Below, in pieces: positions 61,409 through 64,000 of a stretch of 64,000 nt of DNA (its first letter is position 1; each line of letters starts with the position of its first letter). Under the pieces are notes generated by a model. That model did no database searches, had not been told where the DNA came from, and saw nothing but the letters and a program-made list of their open reading frames with translations. The position numbers and the translations under genes were made by a program. The DNA comes from Anaerolineae bacterium (GTDB lineage Bacteria; Chloroflexota; Anaerolineae; Anaerolineales; Anaerolineaceae), in NCBI GenBank assembly GCA_013178095.1, contig JABLXK010000003.1, forward strand, positions 310,001-374,000, read 5' to 3'.

Positions 61409-62890
61409 TTAATTCCCGCGCTGGTAATTGGGAGCGTCGCGCGTGATGGTCACGTCGTGCGGATGGCTCTCGATCAAGCCGGCATTGGTGATGCGCACCA
61501 GTCGTGTGCATGAGCGTAAATCCTCCAGGCAGGTGGCCCCGGCGTAACCCATGCCCGAACGCAGCCCGCCCACCAGTTGATAAACGTAATCACTCAACGG
61601 GCCCTTGTAGGCGATCATGCCTTCAATGCCTTCTGGAACCAGCTTGCGGGCTTCTCCCTGTCCGCTGCCGTAGCGGTCGCGCCCAAAGCCCTGCATGGCG
61701 CCTTCGCTGCCCATGCCGCGGTAGGATTTATATTGCCTGCCTTCATATAAGATCAAATCGCCTGGTCCTTCATCCAAACCGGCCAGCAGGCTGCCCAGCA
61801 TGACCGTTTCCGCCCCGGCCGTGATGGCCTTGACAATGTCGCCGCTGTGCTTAATGCCGCCGTCGGCGATCAACGGGATTCCCGCCGGGCGCGCCGCTTT
61901 GGCGCAGTTGTAAATGGCGCTCATCTGCGGCATGCCCGCGCCCGAGATGATACGCGTGGTGCAAATCGATCCTGCCCCCACCCCCACCTTGACCGCGTCC
62001 GCGCCGGCTTCGATCAACGCGCGCGTGCCTTCTTCCGTGACCACGTTCCCGCCGATTACCGGCATGCCGGGCAGGACAGCCTTGATGCGCCGGATGGCTT
62101 TGATCACGCCGGCCGAATGGCCGTGGGCGGTATCCACCACCAGCACGTCCACGCCCTTGGAAGCCATCAATTGCGCGCGTTCCTCCAGGTCCGCCCCCAC
62201 GCCCACCGCCGCCCCCACCAGCAGCCGGCCGCTGCTATCCTTGGAAGCGTTCGGGTAGCGGATCTTCTTTTGAATGTCCTTGACCGTGATTAGCCCTTTC
62301 AGGCAGCCGCTTTCGTCCACCAATGGAAGTTTTTCAATGCGGTGCTGCTGCAGGATGCTCCGGGCTTGTTCCAGCGTGGTGCCTAATGGAGCAGTGACCA
62401 ATCCATCGCCTGTCATGAAATCAGCCACCGGCCGTTCGTAATCCGCGCTTTCCACAAAACGGATATCCCGGTTGGTGAGAATTCCCACCAGTTTTTGCGA
62501 ATCCCCGTCCACGATCGGGATGCCGCTGATGTGGAAACGCGCCATGATTGCCTCGGCATCCTTGAGTGTGGCATCCGGCGTCAGGGTGATCGGGTCGGAG
62601 ATCATCCCCGATTCGGAACGCTTGACGATCTCCACTTCGCGCGCCTGCGCTTCGGGCGACAGGTTGCGGTGGATGATACCGATCCCGCCCTCGCGCGCCA
62701 GCGCAATCGCCATGCGCGATTCGGTCACGGTATCCATCGCAGCGGAAAGAACCGGGATATTCAGGAAAATATCGCCCGCCAGCCGCGCCCGCACGTCCAT
62801 TTGCGATGGCAGCGCCTCGCTGTATCCCGGCACGATCAGCAGATCGTCGAAAGTCAAGGCTTCATTTGCGGAAAACAGGTCTTCGTTCAT
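61409..62890 (-). CDS. guaB: IMP dehydrogenase
   Basis: The 493-residue enzyme oxidises IMP to XMP, the committed step of GMP synthesis. The N-terminal barrel part has [18 protein letters not shown]. Two CBS domains cover about 95-205 ([20 protein letters not shown] and [20 protein letters not shown]). The catalytic loop is [13 protein letters not shown] with Cys310. The finger and flap regions have [12 protein letters not shown] and the GVEG-like [13 protein letters not shown]. All sites are intact. Upstream TACACA-17-TATAAT fits a promoter. Confidence 0.98.
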   Translation of the reverse strand: MNEDLFSANEALTFDDLLIVPGYSEALPSQMDVRARLAGDIFLNIPVLSAAMDTVTESRMAIALAREGGIGIIHRNLSPEAQAREVEIVKRSESGMISDPITLTPDATLKDAEAIMARFHISGIPIVDGDSQKLVGILTNRDIRFVESADYERPVADFMTGDGLVTAPLGTTLEQARSILQQHRIEKLPLVDESGCLKGLITVKDIQKKIRYPNASKDSSGRLLVGAAVGVGADLEERAQLMASKGVDVLVVDTAHGHSAGVIKAIRRIKAVLPGMPVIGGNVVTEEGTRALIEAGADAVKVGVGAGSICTTRIISGAGMPQMSAIYNCAKAARPAGIPLIADGGIKHSGDIVKAITAGAETVMLGSLLAGLDEGPGDLILYEGRQYKSYRGMGSEGAMQGFGRDRYGSGQGEARKLVPEGIEGMIAYKGPLSDYVYQLVGGLRSGMGYAGATCLEDLRSCTRLVRITNAGLIESHPHDVTITRDAPNYQRGN

Positions 62891-62920
62891 CGGGGCGCTC
62901 CATGCATCGGATTTCGCGCA

Positions 62921-62949
62921 ATTATAAACGCCCGCGGGCTAGTTGTGTA
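62921..62949 (-). promoter_or_regulatory. Promoter for guaB
   Basis: On the minus strand TACACA (plus 62944-62949), a 17-nt spacer and TATAAT (plus 62921-62926) lie 30 nt before the ATG. Confidence 0.55.
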
Positions 62950-63030
62950 GACATATTGTATAGACATTCCCACGACTGGTAAGGTTAATCGTTGAGATTC
63001 TATACTTGCCAATATCCGGCCCCCGAATTA

Positions 63031-63415
63031 CTGCGTTTCACTCGCAAAAATATTCGAGATATATGTTTTCGCGAGCCGCGTCAGCGGCGTGGCGATCTCA
63101 CGGACAGATTTTCAATGCTGGTCGCAATTACGCCAACGCGATCTTGTAGCGACAGATTGTTTCGGCTTGTTAAGGCAAGCCTCGCAAAGTCACCCTGGAA
63201 ATGTTTTTGCGAGCCCGACGAAGGAGGGCGCGGCGATCGCGCTCGGGCATTCACCTGCACTCCGCAGGGGTGTGCCCGCGAAATCTGTGTTCATCTGCGT
63301 TCATCTGTGGTCTTCATAAATGCCGAAATAAAATGCGCTCCTGAAATGCCAGTGTCTATATAAAAATCATCTGTGTTCATCTCGTTAAAATAGATATCTG
63401 CGTTCATCTGTGATT
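63031..63415. repeat. Intergenic cluster of GCGATCTC elements and TCTGCGTTCATCTGTGG repeats
   Basis: Two GCGATCTC elements lie at 63063-63099 (arms GCCGC / GCGGC) and 63201-63240 (arms GCCC / GGGC). Two copies of the ATCTGTGTTCATCTGCG(TTCATCTGTGG) repeat lie at 63281-63310 and 63365-63415. The gap 62891-63471 has no convincing gene. Confidence 0.7.
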
Positions 63416-63471
63416 AAAAAAATGCCGAAATAAAAAAGCTCACGGCTATAATTAATCAAAAGGTCGCTTCC

Positions 63472-64000
63472 ATGGCAATTGACACCTCCAAAAGCGTTCG
63501 CAGTCTGGTCATCTACGAAATCTACGTGCGCAGCCATAGTCCGCAGGGCACCTTTCAAGGGGTCATCGATGATTTGCCGCGCATCAAATCCCTTGGCGTG
63601 GACGTCGTCTGGCTGATGCCCATCCATCCCATCGGCCGCGTGCAGCGCAAAGGTTCGCTCGGCTGCCCCTACGCCATCGCCGATTACTACAGCGTCAATC
63701 CCGAATACGGCAGCCTGGCGGATTTTACCCGCCTGGTCGAAAGCGCCCACGCACTCGGGTTGAAAGTCATGATAGACGTGGTCTACAACCACACCGCGCA
63801 CGATTCCGTGATCCTGCGCGAGCATCCGCGCTGGTACCACAATGACGCCTCCGGTCGACCCATGACCACCGTGCCGGAATGGAGCGACGTGATCGATCTG
63901 GACTATACCCATCCCGAGCTTTGGGATTATCTGATCGGAGCCCTGGAACAGTGGGCGCGCTTGGGCGTGGACGGTTTCCGCTGCGATGTAGCTTCCATCA
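63472..64000 (+). CDS. Alpha-amylase family (GH13) glycoside hydrolase, N-terminal part (partial)
   Basis: The frame starts at ATG 63472 and runs off the window with 176 codons visible. The beta/alpha barrel signature begins at once (SVRSLVIYEIYVRSHS, LPRIKSLGVDVVWLMPIHPI), with conserved region I as DVVYNH and region II as GFRCDVAS, where the Asp is the nucleophile. No signal peptide is visible, so the enzyme is probably cytosolic and acts on maltodextrins or trehalose-type glucans. The Glu and second Asp of the active site lie beyond the window. TATAAT upstream (about 63447) is a likely -10. Confidence 0.93.
   Translation, partial: MAIDTSKSVRSLVIYEIYVRSHSPQGTFQGVIDDLPRIKSLGVDVVWLMPIHPIGRVQRKGSLGCPYAIADYYSVNPEYGSLADFTRLVESAHALGLKVMIDVVYNHTAHDSVILREHPRWYHNDASGRPMTTVPEWSDVIDLDYTHPELWDYLIGALEQWARLGVDGFRCDVASI

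Overview
The window looks like a chromosomal segment of an anaerobic bacterium of the Chloroflexota, most likely Anaerolineae. This is inferred from gene content and style, not from a marker-gene tree. Supporting points are a single-chain pyruvate:ferredoxin oxidoreductase followed by a DHOD-like gene, many lipoproteins with Pro/Thr-rich linkers, surface proteins ending in an IPVTG-type tail, SUMF1-fold lipoproteins, a zinc-ribbon protein carrying a PDWLKRIRE-like segment, and intergenic spaces full of short hairpin repeats. There are no phage genes, transposases, CRISPR arrays, rRNAs or recognisable tRNAs.

Layout. 1-5.8 kb: the end of an ArsM-like methyltransferase, then two minus-strand surface-protein genes. 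Each of these follows a leader RNA with an intrinsic terminator whose 5' arm is shared with an alternative stem (riboswitch-like). A SUMF1-fold lipoprotein follows. 6-11.6 kb: YitT-type membrane protein, repeats, YhhN, Era, Ogt, a 41-bp hairpin tandem array and a PnrA-like lipoprotein. 11.8-15.1 kb: phosphohexomutase behind a possible attenuator, an ADP-ribosylglycohydrolase and two small hypothetical genes. 15.2-28.1 kb: a tightly packed minus-strand run. It begins with DUF951, a GT28-type glycolipid synthase, TsaE, TsaB and a family-4/5 UDG, and continues into an envelope-polysaccharide set (nucleotide-sugar dehydrogenase, epimerase, flippase, five sugar-transfer genes). 28.1-37.4 kb: short operons (M50 protease; GIY-YIG and galactokinase; SelW-like, TrpS and Dtd; SPFH; Nudix; second SUMF1 paralogue), an initiating sugar transferase and a phosphoribosyltransferase. 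37.5-42.2 kb: PFOR and its DHOD-like partner. 42.3-42.9 kb: infA and rpsU behind a terminator/antiterminator leader. 43-57.3 kb: one gene for a 4751-residue cadherin-like surface protein with one transmembrane helix and a cytosolic tail. 57.5-64 kb: lipoprotein, PQQ-type sugar dehydrogenase, cytidine deaminase, GNAT, GuaB and the start of a GH13 amylase.

How the genes fit together. Much of the window serves the cell envelope: nucleotide-sugar supply (phosphohexomutase, galactokinase, UDP-sugar dehydrogenase, epimerase), polymer assembly and export (glycosyltransferases, sugar transferase, flippase), glycolipid synthesis, and large adhesive or disulfide-rich surface proteins. The rest is housekeeping: t6A synthesis, translation factors, DNA repair, nucleotide salvage and pyruvate metabolism. 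Several genes (era, ogt, DUF951, M50, tsaE, PnrA-like) have a -10-like hexamer 6-7 nt before the start codon, which suggests leaderless mRNAs.

The best candidates for undescribed biology are the twin leader RNAs with the matched IPVTG surface proteins they precede, the S21 leader attenuator, and families of intergenic hairpins whose stems covary between copies.
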